DNA from: Halomonas halophila
GTDB lineage: Bacteria > Pseudomonadota > Gammaproteobacteria > Pseudomonadales > Halomonadaceae
Direction of reading: 5' to 3'
DNA length: 64,000 nucleotides
NCBI RefSeq assembly: GCF_030406665.1
Contig: NZ_CP129121.1
Span: forward strand, 1,798,001-1,862,000
The position numbers and the translations under genes are program-made. The notes under the pieces were generated by a model. The model was given only the letters and a program-made list of their open reading frames with translations. It searched no databases and was not told the origin of the DNA. How positions within the stretch are numbered: the first letter of the stretch is position 1; every line of letters starts with the position of its first letter. Shown here piece by piece: positions 9,236-18,200 of the stretch.

Positions 9236-10126
9236 ATGATCCGCAAGGCCGTTCTTCCCGTTGCCGGTTTCGGCACTCGCTGCCTGCCCGCTTCCAAGGC
9301 GATTCCCAAGGAGATGATCACCATCGTCGACCGCCCGGTGATCCAGTACGTGGTCCAGGAGGCCGTCGAGGCCGGCATTCGCGACATCGTGCTGGTGACC
9401 CACGGCAGCAAGAGCGCCATCGAGAACCACTTCGACAAGCACTTCGAGCTCGAGGCCAGCCTCGAGGCCAAGGGCAAGCAGGAGCTGCTCGAGGAGCTGC
9501 GCTCGATCGTGCCGGAAGACGTCAACATCATCAGCGTGCGCCAGTCCGAACCGCTGGGCCTGGGCCATGCGGTGCTCTGTGCGCGCCCGGTGATCGGCGA
9601 CGACGAACCCTTCGCCGTGCTGCTGCCGGACGTGCTGGTTGATGACGACGGCCTCGAGCGCAACGACCTGGCCGGCATGATCGAGGCCTTCGACGCCACC
9701 GGCCGCAGCCAGCTGATGGTGGAGGAGGTGCCCCACGAGCTGGTCTACAAGTACGGCATCGTCGCCCCCGAGGGCGAGCCGCCAGCCGCCGGCGAGGCCG
9801 GGGCGCTGGCCGGGCTGATCGAGAAGCCCAAGGTCGAGGAGGCGCCCTCCGACCTGGCCGTGATCGGCCGCTATGCGCTGCCCGGCGCCATCTTCCCGCT
9901 GCTCGCCGAAACGCCGCCCGGCGCCGGCAACGAGATCCAGCTGACCGACGCCATCGAGACGCTGCGCCAGCAGAGCGGCGTCGACGCCTGGCGCATGCGC
10001 GGTCGCACCTACGACTGCGGCCACCAGCTCGGCTACCTCGAGGCGATTCTCGCCTACGGCCGCCGCCACGCCCGCTACGGCGAGGGCTTCCGCGAACTGC
10101 TGACCCGCTACAGCGGCGAGGAGTAA
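9236..10126 (+). CDS. galU: UTP-glucose-1-phosphate uridylyltransferase GalU
   Basis: A 296-residue nucleotidyltransferase that makes UDP-glucose. The N-terminal VLPVAGFGTRCLPASKAIPKEM is the sugar-nucleotide pyrophosphorylase signature; the lysine-containing EKPKVEE and the EIQLTDAI segments are also present. The start at 9236 follows AAGGA, and an in-frame ATG 24 bases upstream lacks a good ribosome site. Three bases separate it from the next gene, a UDP-glucose dehydrogenase homologue. The pair would supply UDP-glucose and possibly UDP-glucuronate for envelope or exopolysaccharide synthesis. Confidence 0.97.
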   Translation: MIRKAVLPVAGFGTRCLPASKAIPKEMITIVDRPVIQYVVQEAVEAGIRDIVLVTHGSKSAIENHFDKHFELEASLEAKGKQELLEELRSIVPEDVNIISVRQSEPLGLGHAVLCARPVIGDDEPFAVLLPDVLVDDDGLERNDLAGMIEAFDATGRSQLMVEEVPHELVYKYGIVAPEGEPPAAGEAGALAGLIEKPKVEEAPSDLAVIGRYALPGAIFPLLAETPPGAGNEIQLTDAIETLRQQSGVDAWRMRGRTYDCGHQLGYLEAILAYGRRHARYGEGFRELLTRYSGEE

Positions 10127-10129
10127 GCC

Positions 10130-11419
10130 ATGCGCGTTCTGGTCCACGGCAGCGAGCTGGCCGCCGCCACCGCGGCGGCGGCGCTGGCCTCGGTCGGTCA
10201 CCGGGTGACCTGGTGGCCCCACGCCAGCGCCGACTGGCCGACGCTCGCCGAGAGCGGCTGGCTGGCCAGCGAGCCGCAGCTGATGTCGCGCCTGGAGGAA
10301 GGGCGCGCCCAGGGCCATCTCAGGGTTCTCGACGTCGGCGAACCTCTCCAGGGCGACGACTTCGAGGTGCTGTGGCTGGCCCTGTCGCCGGCACAGCGCG
10401 AGCAAGGCCGCACCACCGTGGCCGAACTGTCGTCGCGAATGACCGCAGACGCGGTGCTGGTCAACAATTCGACCTTCCCGGTCGGCGAAACCGACCGACT
10501 GGCCGCCGGCCTCGGCAACGGGCGTCGGGCCGTGGCGCTGGCCGACCTGCTCGAGGAAGGCCGCGCCTGGGAGACCTTCACCCGGCCGTCGCGCTGGCTG
10601 CTGGGCTGCGACGACCGCGACGCCGAACGCCAGGTACGCGAGCTGCTGCGAGCGTTCAATCGCCGCCGCGAGGTCTTCCAGCGCATGCCGCGGCGTGCCG
10701 CCGAGCTGACCAAGCTGGCAATCAACGGCATGCTGGCCACCCGCATCAGCTACATGAACGAGATCGCCGGCCTCGCCGACACCCTGGGGGTGGACGTGGA
10801 GGACGTGCGCGAGGGCATGGGCGCGGACAGCCGCATCGGCTACGAATACCTCTATCCCGGCTGCGGCTTCGGCGGCCCGAGCTTTTCCCGCGACCTGATG
10901 CGTCTGGCCGACGTGCAGTCGGCCAGCGGCCGCCATTCGGCGCTGCTCGACCAGGTGCTCGACATCAACGAGCAGAAGAAGGAGACGCTGTTCCGCAAGC
11001 TGTGGGCCCACTACCACGGCCGGCTGGAAGGCCTGACCGTGGCCATCTGGGGCGCGGCCTTCAAGCCCGGCACGGCGCGCATCGATCATGCGCCGGTGCT
11101 GACGCTGCTGCGCGCCCTCTGGGCCCAGGGCGTGCGCGTGCGGCTGCACGATCCCGCCGCCACCGGGGCGCTGCGCGAACGGCTCGGCGACCATCCGTTG
11201 CTGGCACTGTTCGACGGGGACCCGGACGAGGCACTCGACGGTGCCGATGCCCTGATGCTGGTCACCGAGTGGAAGGCCTACTGGAACCCGGACTGGCCGC
11301 GCCTGGCGTCGCAGCTGAACGGCAAGCTGCTGCTCGACGGTCGCAATATCTACGACCCGGCCCACGTCGCCGACATGGGGCTGTACTATCGAGGGATCGG
11401 GCGCCGCGCCGATCCCTGA
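10130..11419 (+). CDS. UDP-glucose dehydrogenase family protein lacking the catalytic cysteine
   Basis: A 429-residue homologue of UDP-glucose 6-dehydrogenase. Family landmarks are present in order: NNSTFPVGET, ELTKLAINGMLATRISYMNEIA (central domain), GMGADSRIG, GAAFKPGTARIDHAPVLTLL, VTEWKAYWNPDW and LLDGRNIYDP. Two key features are altered. The active-site motif, normally GFGGSCFPKD, reads GFGGPSFSRD, so the nucleophile position (residue 251) is serine; a cysteine occurs at 245 instead. The N-terminal dinucleotide motif, normally GxGxxG, reads HGSELAAA. It directly follows galU, but whether it oxidises UDP-glucose is doubtful. Confidence 0.85.
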   Translation: MRVLVHGSELAAATAAAALASVGHRVTWWPHASADWPTLAESGWLASEPQLMSRLEEGRAQGHLRVLDVGEPLQGDDFEVLWLALSPAQREQGRTTVAELSSRMTADAVLVNNSTFPVGETDRLAAGLGNGRRAVALADLLEEGRAWETFTRPSRWLLGCDDRDAERQVRELLRAFNRRREVFQRMPRRAAELTKLAINGMLATRISYMNEIAGLADTLGVDVEDVREGMGADSRIGYEYLYPGCGFGGPSFSRDLMRLADVQSASGRHSALLDQVLDINEQKKETLFRKLWAHYHGRLEGLTVAIWGAAFKPGTARIDHAPVLTLLRALWAQGVRVRLHDPAATGALRERLGDHPLLALFDGDPDEALDGADALMLVTEWKAYWNPDWPRLASQLNGKLLLDGRNIYDPAHVADMGLYYRGIGRRADP

Positions 11420-11590
11420 GTCGGCTCGATTTGCTGCTGCGCTCGACAGGCTGGCCGCCGGCGGTGCCGGGGCGCCGGTCCGATCGAATCCTCATGTAGC
11501 AGGCTACACTCCGGTAGCTGCGCTCCGGCGGCAATCAGCCTGCCTTCGCTCGCGACGTAAATCGAGGCCGACTCCCTAAATAAGCGGTAG

Positions 11591-11622
11591 AAACAAAACG
11601 GCCCCGCCTGATGGCGGGGCCG
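11591..11622 (-). terminator. Terminator downstream of sodB
   Basis: Stem CGGCCCCGCC/GGCGGGGCCG with a 4-base loop (11599-11622). On the minus strand it is followed by TTTTGTTT, a good rho-independent terminator for sodB. It lies between the convergent ugd-like and sodB genes. Confidence 0.88.
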
Positions 11623-11647
11623 TTGTCGTTCGCGAGTCCGCTGGGGA

Positions 11648-12226
11648 TCAGGCGAAGTTCTGGGCGACGAAGTCCCAGTTCAGCACGTTCCAGACGTTCT
11701 CGAGGTACTTCGGACGCGCGTTGCGGTAGTCGATGTAGTAGGCGTGCTCCCACACGTCGATGGTCAGCAGCGGGGTCTGGCCGTGGGCGACCGGGGTGTC
11801 GGCGTCGTCGGTGTTGACGATGTCGACGCCGCCGTCGGCGGTCTTGATCAGCCAGGTCCAGCCGGAACCGAAGTTGCCGACGGCCTTGGCGTTGAAGGCG
11901 CTCTTGAATTCCTCGAAGGAACCGAACTTGGCGTTGATGGCCTCGGCCAGGGCGCCGGTCGGCTCACCGCCGCCGTTCGGCGACAGGCAGTGCCAGTAGA
12001 AGGTGTGGTTCCAGACCTGAGCCGCCTGGTTGAACAGGCCGCCGGAGGCGGACTGGATGATCTCTTCCAGGGACTTGTTGGCGTTCTCGGTGCCGTCGGT
12101 CAGCTCGTTGAGCTTGGTGACGTAGGCCTGGTGGTGCTTGCCGTAGTGGTACTCCAGGGTCTCGGCGGAGATGTGCGGCTCCAGGCCGTTCTTTTCGTAC
12201 GGCAGTGCGGGCAGTTCGAATGCCAT
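11648..12226 (-). CDS. sodB: Superoxide dismutase, Fe type
   Basis: A 192-residue iron superoxide dismutase. Metal ligands sit at expected places: His27 (YHYGKHH), His74 (NHTFYWH), Asp157 and His161 (DVWEHAYY). The N-terminus FELPALPYEKNGLEPHIS and the FNQAAQVWNHTF segment are typical of cytoplasmic FeSOD. There is no signal peptide. The start is preceded by GAGGAGAAACGAT. A perfect 8-bp inverted repeat lies in its leader at 12250-12270, and a terminator follows the gene. Confidence 0.96.
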   Translation of the reverse strand: MAFELPALPYEKNGLEPHISAETLEYHYGKHHQAYVTKLNELTDGTENANKSLEEIIQSASGGLFNQAAQVWNHTFYWHCLSPNGGGEPTGALAEAINAKFGSFEEFKSAFNAKAVGNFGSGWTWLIKTADGGVDIVNTDDADTPVAHGQTPLLTIDVWEHAYYIDYRNARPKYLENVWNVLNWDFVAQNFA

Positions 12227-12249
12227 TATCGTTTCTCCTCGTTGCTAGT

Positions 12250-12270
12250 CATGGGTCACGGCGACCCATG
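12250..12270. promoter_or_regulatory. Inverted repeat in the sodB leader
   Basis: CATGGGTC and GACCCATG form a perfect 8-bp stem around ACGGC, 23 bases upstream of the sodB start codon. A second small palindrome, ACACT-ATC-AGTGT, lies at 12355-12367. Either could act on sodB or on the divergent gene at 12503. No Fur box was recognised. Confidence 0.5.
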
Positions 12271-12502
12271 GTGTGCCAGTGCGCTGGGGGAGTGCAAGGT
12301 CGATGTCGGCCCGGATTCGGCCGTGCCCCGTTCGCTCCCTCGATAAAAAACCGTACACTATCAGTGTGCTGTACCAGTCCGGTCACGGCATCATATCACC
12401 CGCCCCAGGGTCCGCCAATTCCGATCAGGGGACTCGGGCATGGGACGCGTGCCGGCGATATCGCCGGCGGGACGCCGACACGCAACGCGCAAGGAGACCA
12501 TC

Positions 12503-13297
12503 ATGGCAGAGCGCCCGGAAGACCGCCGGCAGCCACGCCCGATCGTGCCGGACCCGGATGCCAGCCTGGCCGGGCACCACCGGCCACATGCCCCGCCCAA
12601 GGCGACCGTCTGGCCGCTGTGGCTGCTGATCCTGCTGCTCGTCGCGGCCCTGGCCGGGCTGGCCTACGCCGGCTGGTTGGAGCGTCAGCGGCTGGAACAG
12701 CGGTTGACCCGACTCAACGGCGATATCTCCAACCTCCATGCCCGCTTCGACGCCTCCGAGGGGCGCGGCGAACTGCTGTCGGAGATCCAGGCGCGGCTCG
12801 ATGAACTCGAGGGGCTGGACAACACGCTAAGAGACGCGCTGGACGACCGTCTCGCACAGCGTCTGGCCGACTGGCAAGACGAACACCTGGCGCCGCTGGC
12901 CGACGCCCGTTCCGCCCTCGAGGGGCGGGTCGCCACCCTGGCCGAGAACGGCGAGGTACGTGCCGAGACCCTGGCCGCGGTGCGCGACTCCATGAAGGCC
13001 CTGGAGACGGCCAACCGCGAGGGGCTGGCCGCTCTCACCGAGCGCCTGGCGGCCCTGGAGACGACCCAGCAGGGCGAGGCCGAGCGCCAGCAAGCGCTGG
13101 TCGCGCGTCTCGACGAGTCCGAGGCGGCCCAGTCCGACCTCGCCGACGACGTTGAAGCCCTGGCCACGGCGCGCGATGATGAGCGCGAACGAGCCGAGGC
13201 CCTAGAGGCGAGGCTCGCGGACCTGCAGGCCGAACTGCGGGAACTGCGCCAGTCACAGCTGGCGATGAACGCCCAGCTCGAAGCGCTGCGGCAGTGA
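12503..13297 (+). CDS. Single-pass membrane coiled-coil protein of unknown function
   Basis: 264 residues. A polar, proline-rich N-terminus (about 1-33) is followed by one transmembrane helix (about 34-56, WPLWLLILLLVAALAGLAY). A long Ala/Glu/Leu/Arg-rich coiled coil then runs to the C-terminus (about 57-264). I do not recognise a named family. The start was chosen for the AAGGAG ribosome site; an upstream in-frame ATG at 12440 lacks one. tamA begins 29 bases downstream, suggesting an operon and a possible role at the inner membrane beside the TamAB translocation machinery; this is inference from position only. Confidence 0.85.
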   Translation: MAERPEDRRQPRPIVPDPDASLAGHHRPHAPPKATVWPLWLLILLLVAALAGLAYAGWLERQRLEQRLTRLNGDISNLHARFDASEGRGELLSEIQARLDELEGLDNTLRDALDDRLAQRLADWQDEHLAPLADARSALEGRVATLAENGEVRAETLAAVRDSMKALETANREGLAALTERLAALETTQQGEAERQQALVARLDESEAAQSDLADDVEALATARDDERERAEALEARLADLQAELRELRQSQLAMNAQLEALRQ

Positions 13298-13326
13298 CAG
13301 GACGTCAGCCAGGGACCCACGACATC

Positions 13327-15189
13327 ATGGACAAGCGTCTCGCCAACCGTCTCGCGGTCGCCTCGCTGTCGATCGGACTCGCGGCCCCCGGGGCTGCCCA
13401 TGCCCTCGACGCCAGCCTCGAGGGCATCGAGGGCGACCCCGCCGACAACCTCGAGACCTATCTCGACGGGCTGGATGCCGACGATTATTCGCCCCAGCGA
13501 CTCGAGGCCGAGGTACGCCGGCTCGCCGCCGAGTCGCTCAGGGTCTACGGCTATTACGAGCCGACCTTCGAGGTTCGCTTCGACGACCCCGATGCGCCGG
13601 AAGAGGTGACGATCCGCGTCGATCCCGGCGAGCCGGTACGCATCGAACGCCTCGACTTCGACCTGGCCGGTGGCGCCGCCGAGGACGCTCCCTTCCGAGA
13701 CGCCATCGACGCCTACCCCCAGCAGGAAGGGGAGGTGCTGCTTCACGCGCCGTTCGATGCGCTGCGCAGCCAGCTCTCCGGCCTGGCCCTGGAACGTGGC
13801 TACTTCGACTGGCGCTTCACCGAGCGGCGCATGGAGATCCGCCCCTGGGCCCACAGCGCCCGGCTGTCGCTGGCCCTGGACAGCGGCGAGCGCTATCGCT
13901 TCGGGCCGGTTCACTTCCAGGGCCAGCACATCGAGACCGAGCGCCTTCAGGCCCTGGCGCCGTTCCACGAGGGCAAGCCCTATCTCGCCGCCAATGTGGC
14001 CACCTTCAACCAGCGCCTCGGTCAGACCGAATGGTTCGGCTCGGTCAGCGTGCGCCCCCTGCTGGATGCGGGCATCGGCCAGCTGGCCCTGCCGCCGGCC
14101 CCCATCGGCTTTCTCAACGAGCTCGACGTGGAGGGCCTGACGGCCACGGCCGTCCCCGAACCTCGCCTCAGCGCGACGGCGCTCGCCGCGGTCGCCACCC
14201 TCGAGGCGCCGGCAGTACCCGAGGTGCCCATCGAGGTCAGCGTCACCCCCGCCGACCGCCACCAGTTCGAGGTCGGTCTGGGCTTCGCCACCGACGTCGG
14301 CCCGCGGCTGCGTTTCTCCTGGGACCAGCCCTGGGTCAATCGCTACGGCCACAGCCTCAAGCACGATCTCTACCTCTCGGGGCCTGAACAGCAGTTCAGC
14401 GGCGTCTACGACATGCCGCTGGACGACCCGCGACGCGACAGCTATCGCCTGCAGTACGGCCTGCTGAACAAGGACAACGAGGACACCGAGACCCTGGAAG
14501 CCAGCGTGGAATTCGGTCGTCGCTGGCAGTTCGACAACGCCTGGGAGCAGATCGTCTACCTGCGCACCACCTACGAGGACTTCACCCAGGCCGACGAGAG
14601 CAATCAGGTGCTGCTGGTCTATCCCGGGGTGCGCTGGACCCGCACCCGCTCGCGCAATCCGACCTTTCCGCGCTGGGGCGATCGTCAGCAGATCTCAGTG
14701 CAGTATTCCAGCGAGGCCTGGGGATCCGACGCGGAGTTCCTGCGCATGGACGCCGACTCCCAGTGGATCCGCAGCCTCGGCGACGACTACCGCTTCGTGG
14801 GTCGCATCGGCGCGGGCAGCATCGTCACCGACGACTTCACCAACGTGCCGCCATCGCTGCGCTTCTTCGCCGGCGGCGACAGCAGCGTGCGCGGCTACGG
14901 TTACGAGAGCCTGGCCCCGAAGAATGCCGACGGCGAACTGGTCGGCGGCGAACAGCGCCTGGTGGGCAGCGTCGAAGCCCAGCGCCGCCTGACCGGTGCC
15001 TGGTGGCTGGCCAGCTTCGTCGACACCGGCGATGCCTTCACCGACTGGTGGCCCGAGGAGCTGAATACCAGTGCCGGCCTCGGCGTGCGCTGGATCTCGC
15101 CGGTAGGGCCGATCCGCTTCGACGTCGCCCACCCGTTCGACAGCGACGATAGCTACCGCATCCACTTCGCCATCGGCCCGGAATTCTGA
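13327..15189 (+). CDS. tamA: Outer-membrane translocation module protein TamA
   Basis: A 620-residue Omp85-family protein. The signal peptide ends at about residue 22 (GAAHA before LDASLEG). Three POTRA-like domains span about 25-270 and a C-terminal 16-strand barrel about 275-620. The barrel carries the conserved lid-lock motif VRGYGYESLAPK and ends in IHFAIGPEF with a terminal aromatic residue, as outer-membrane barrels do. TamA works with TamB in outer-membrane protein and lipid transport. The start at 13327 gives a proper signal peptide, unlike the ATG 33 bases upstream. Confidence 0.94.
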   Translation: MDKRLANRLAVASLSIGLAAPGAAHALDASLEGIEGDPADNLETYLDGLDADDYSPQRLEAEVRRLAAESLRVYGYYEPTFEVRFDDPDAPEEVTIRVDPGEPVRIERLDFDLAGGAAEDAPFRDAIDAYPQQEGEVLLHAPFDALRSQLSGLALERGYFDWRFTERRMEIRPWAHSARLSLALDSGERYRFGPVHFQGQHIETERLQALAPFHEGKPYLAANVATFNQRLGQTEWFGSVSVRPLLDAGIGQLALPPAPIGFLNELDVEGLTATAVPEPRLSATALAAVATLEAPAVPEVPIEVSVTPADRHQFEVGLGFATDVGPRLRFSWDQPWVNRYGHSLKHDLYLSGPEQQFSGVYDMPLDDPRRDSYRLQYGLLNKDNEDTETLEASVEFGRRWQFDNAWEQIVYLRTTYEDFTQADESNQVLLVYPGVRWTRTRSRNPTFPRWGDRQQISVQYSSEAWGSDAEFLRMDADSQWIRSLGDDYRFVGRIGAGSIVTDDFTNVPPSLRFFAGGDSSVRGYGYESLAPKNADGELVGGEQRLVGSVEAQRRLTGAWWLASFVDTGDAFTDWWPEELNTSAGLGVRWISPVGPIRFDVAHPFDSDDSYRIHFAIGPEF

Positions 15190-15260
15190 AGCGTCATCGT
15201 GAACCTGCATCCATCGCATCGGGCCGTGGCCCGTCACCTGAGCCTGCGAGAGTCATCATC

Positions 15261-18200
15261 GTGAGAATGCGCCGCCTGAGCTGGGCCCTGGTCCGGCTGT
15301 TGATCCTGCTGCCGCTGTGGCTGATCGGCCTGGTCATGCTGCTGCTGGGCCTGGTCCTGTCGCCCTGGGGGACCAGCGCCCTGTTCGCCCAGGCCGAGCG
15401 ACTCGGGCTGCTCGAGGTCGAGCGCGTCGAGGGCGCGCCCCTGGACACGCTGACGATCGAAGGCCTACGCCTGACGGCCGGTCCGGCCAGCGTCGCGGTC
15501 GAGGACTTCGAGCTCGCCTGGGCCGACGATTGCCTGCTCCACGGCCGGCTGTGCATCGACCGCCTGGGCGTGACCGGCGCCCGCATCCGCCTCGGTGCCA
15601 GCGACGCCGCCGACGAACCCGCTCCGGAAGAGCAGGAGAGCGCCGGCGGCCCGCCCGGAGCGATCCGTCTGCCGCTGCCGATGGCGCTGCGCGAGCTACT
15701 GCTGGACGACGTCGAGGTGCGCCTCGCCGATGGCACCCGCCTGCGCTGGCAGCACTTCGAGAGCGGCGCCGAGGCCGAGGGCAATGCCCTGACCCTGTCG
15801 CCCACGCGGCTCGTCGGGCTGCGACTCACACCGTCGATCTCGCCGGGCAACCGGCTCGCCCTGAGCGAGGCGGAAAGCCGCGACGACGTGCTCACGGCCA
15901 TCGCGATCGACGCCGCGGTAGCGGTCCGATCGCCGCTGCCGTCCAGCGTCGCCCCGGCTGCCGCAGGCGTGAGGGATTCGCAGCCGTCGACTGACGCTCC
16001 CGCCGACGAGCGTCTCCGGCTGCCGGACATCACCCTGCCACTGGCAGTGGAGGTGCCAAGTCTGACCCTGGAAGACACCGCCTTCGAGGGGCCCCAGGCC
16101 TACGTCATCGACCGGCTCGACCTCAGCGTCACGGCCCGCGATCAGCAGGTGACCGTGCACCCGCTGGCGGTGACCTCCCGGGAGGCCGACGCCACCCTCG
16201 AGGCCGAGGTCACCCTGCGCGACGATTACCCCCTCGACGTGAGCCTCGGCGCCGACTTCTATTTGCCCGAACGCCTGCCGGCCCTGGCCGGGCAGCGGCT
16301 CGAGCTGGCCCTGACCGGCGATCTCGGCGACCTGGACGTGGCACTGTCGGCCACCGGCCCCGTGGCAGCCGATCTGTCGGCCCACCTCGACGCCCTGGAC
16401 CCGGCACGGCCGTTCACCGCCCGGCTGACCAGCCCCGGGCTGCAGTGGCCGCTGCCTGGCGCCATGCCGACCACCGGCGACGAGGATGACGAGAGCGATG
16501 ACGCGTCTGGCCCCCCCGAGCCGTGGCGGGTCGAGCACCTCGATCTCGACGCTGAAGGCACCCTCGACGACTATCGGGTCAGCCTGGGGCTGGCCGCCCG
16601 GGGGCCGTCGCTGCCGCGCACCGAACTCGCGCTGAACGGTCAGGGCAACCTGCAGCGCTTCGACTGGACGCCGCTGCGCCTGACGCCGCCGGAAGGCACG
16701 CTGACCAGCGAAGGGCGGATCGACTGGTCCGAGGCACTGTCGATGTCGGCACGCCTCGACGTCGACGGCTTCGACCCCGAGCCCTTCGTCGAAGGGCTGA
16801 GTGGACGGCTGAACGGTGGGCTACAGGTGGCCTTCTCCCAGAGTGCCGACGGCTGGCGGCTCGGCGTGCCGACGCTTGCCGTGGACGGCGAGCTCGCCCA
16901 GCAGCCGTTTTCACTGTCGGGTCAGCTGTCCGGCGATCACGACATGAACTGGGACATCGCCTCGCTGAGTCTGCGCCAGGGCGAGAATCGGCTGGACGCC
17001 TCGGGCCGGGTCGCGCCGAGTCGCCTGGATCTGGACGCCCGCATCGACATGCCGCGCCTGGACACCCTCTATCCCGACCTCGACGGGGCGCTGGATGGCG
17101 ACATCGCGGCCCGCGGCAGCTTCGAGCAACCTCAGCTCTCCTTGACCCTGAACGGCGACCGGCTGGCCTTCGGCGACAATCGCCTCGCCCGGCTACGCCT
17201 GGCGGGTGAGGTGGCCGGCCTGGACGACCCCAGCCTCGACCTGAGCCTGACCGCCGACGACGTCGCCGCCGGCGGCCAGGCCTTCCCGACCATCGCGCTG
17301 GGCCTCGATGGCCGGCTCTCGGCGCATCGCCTGACCCTCGACGTGGACGGCGACCCGGACGGGCCGCTGACGGCGCTGGACCTGGCCCTGGAAGGGGCTC
17401 TGGACGAGGCCCGCGAGCGCTACCGCGGGCGACTGATGCCGCTGGACGCCGACACCGCCTACGGCAGCCTCGGCCTCGACGAGGCGCTGGCCTTCGACGC
17501 CGATCTGACGGCCAGCGCCGTGGACGTCCAGCCGTTCTGCCTGATTCGAGCCGAGGGCGGCGGGCTGTGCCTGACGGCACCGCTGTCGGCCTCGCCGGAC
17601 AGCGGCCGCGCCGAGCTGGCCATCCGCGAGCTGCCGATGGACCTGATCAACGACGCCATGCCGGTGGGGTGGGGCGTGGAGGGCGCCACCGAGGGCGATC
17701 TGGTGGCCGAATGGTCGAACGGCGGCGCCTGGCAGGCCACCGCCAACCTCGACAGCCGCGTCGAAATCAACGGCGAGGACGCCTATGGCCAGCCCTGGTC
17801 GGTGCCCGGCACCGGACTCTCGCTCGCCCTCGATGCCGACCAGGGCCGCGCTGACCTGGACCTGGGGCTGACCTTCGGCGATCAGGGGGCGATGCAACTC
17901 GACCTGGGCATCGTCGATCCCCTGGGCACCGGCCGGCTCGAAGGCCGCTTCGAGATCGACGATTTCCGACTGGCGCCCTACCGGCCGCTGATCGCCGACC
18001 TGGAGACCCTGGAAGGCGCGCTCGCCGCCGGTATCGACATCACCGGGAATCGCGAGCAGCCGCGCCTGGACGGCCGTCTGGCTCTCGACGGCCTGCGTGC
18101 CGAAGGCCTCGGCCTGCCGCTGTCGGTGGTCGACGGCCAGCTGGCCGTCGACCTGGCCGGCGACAGCGCCGACATCGACGGCTACCTGCAAAGCGAGGAG

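Noticed and set aside
9092..11365. A 757-codon open frame on the minus strand opposite galU and the ugd-like gene
   Set aside because: It is an antisense shadow of high-G+C coding DNA, with no ribosome site or family motifs. The plus-strand genes carry clear motifs.
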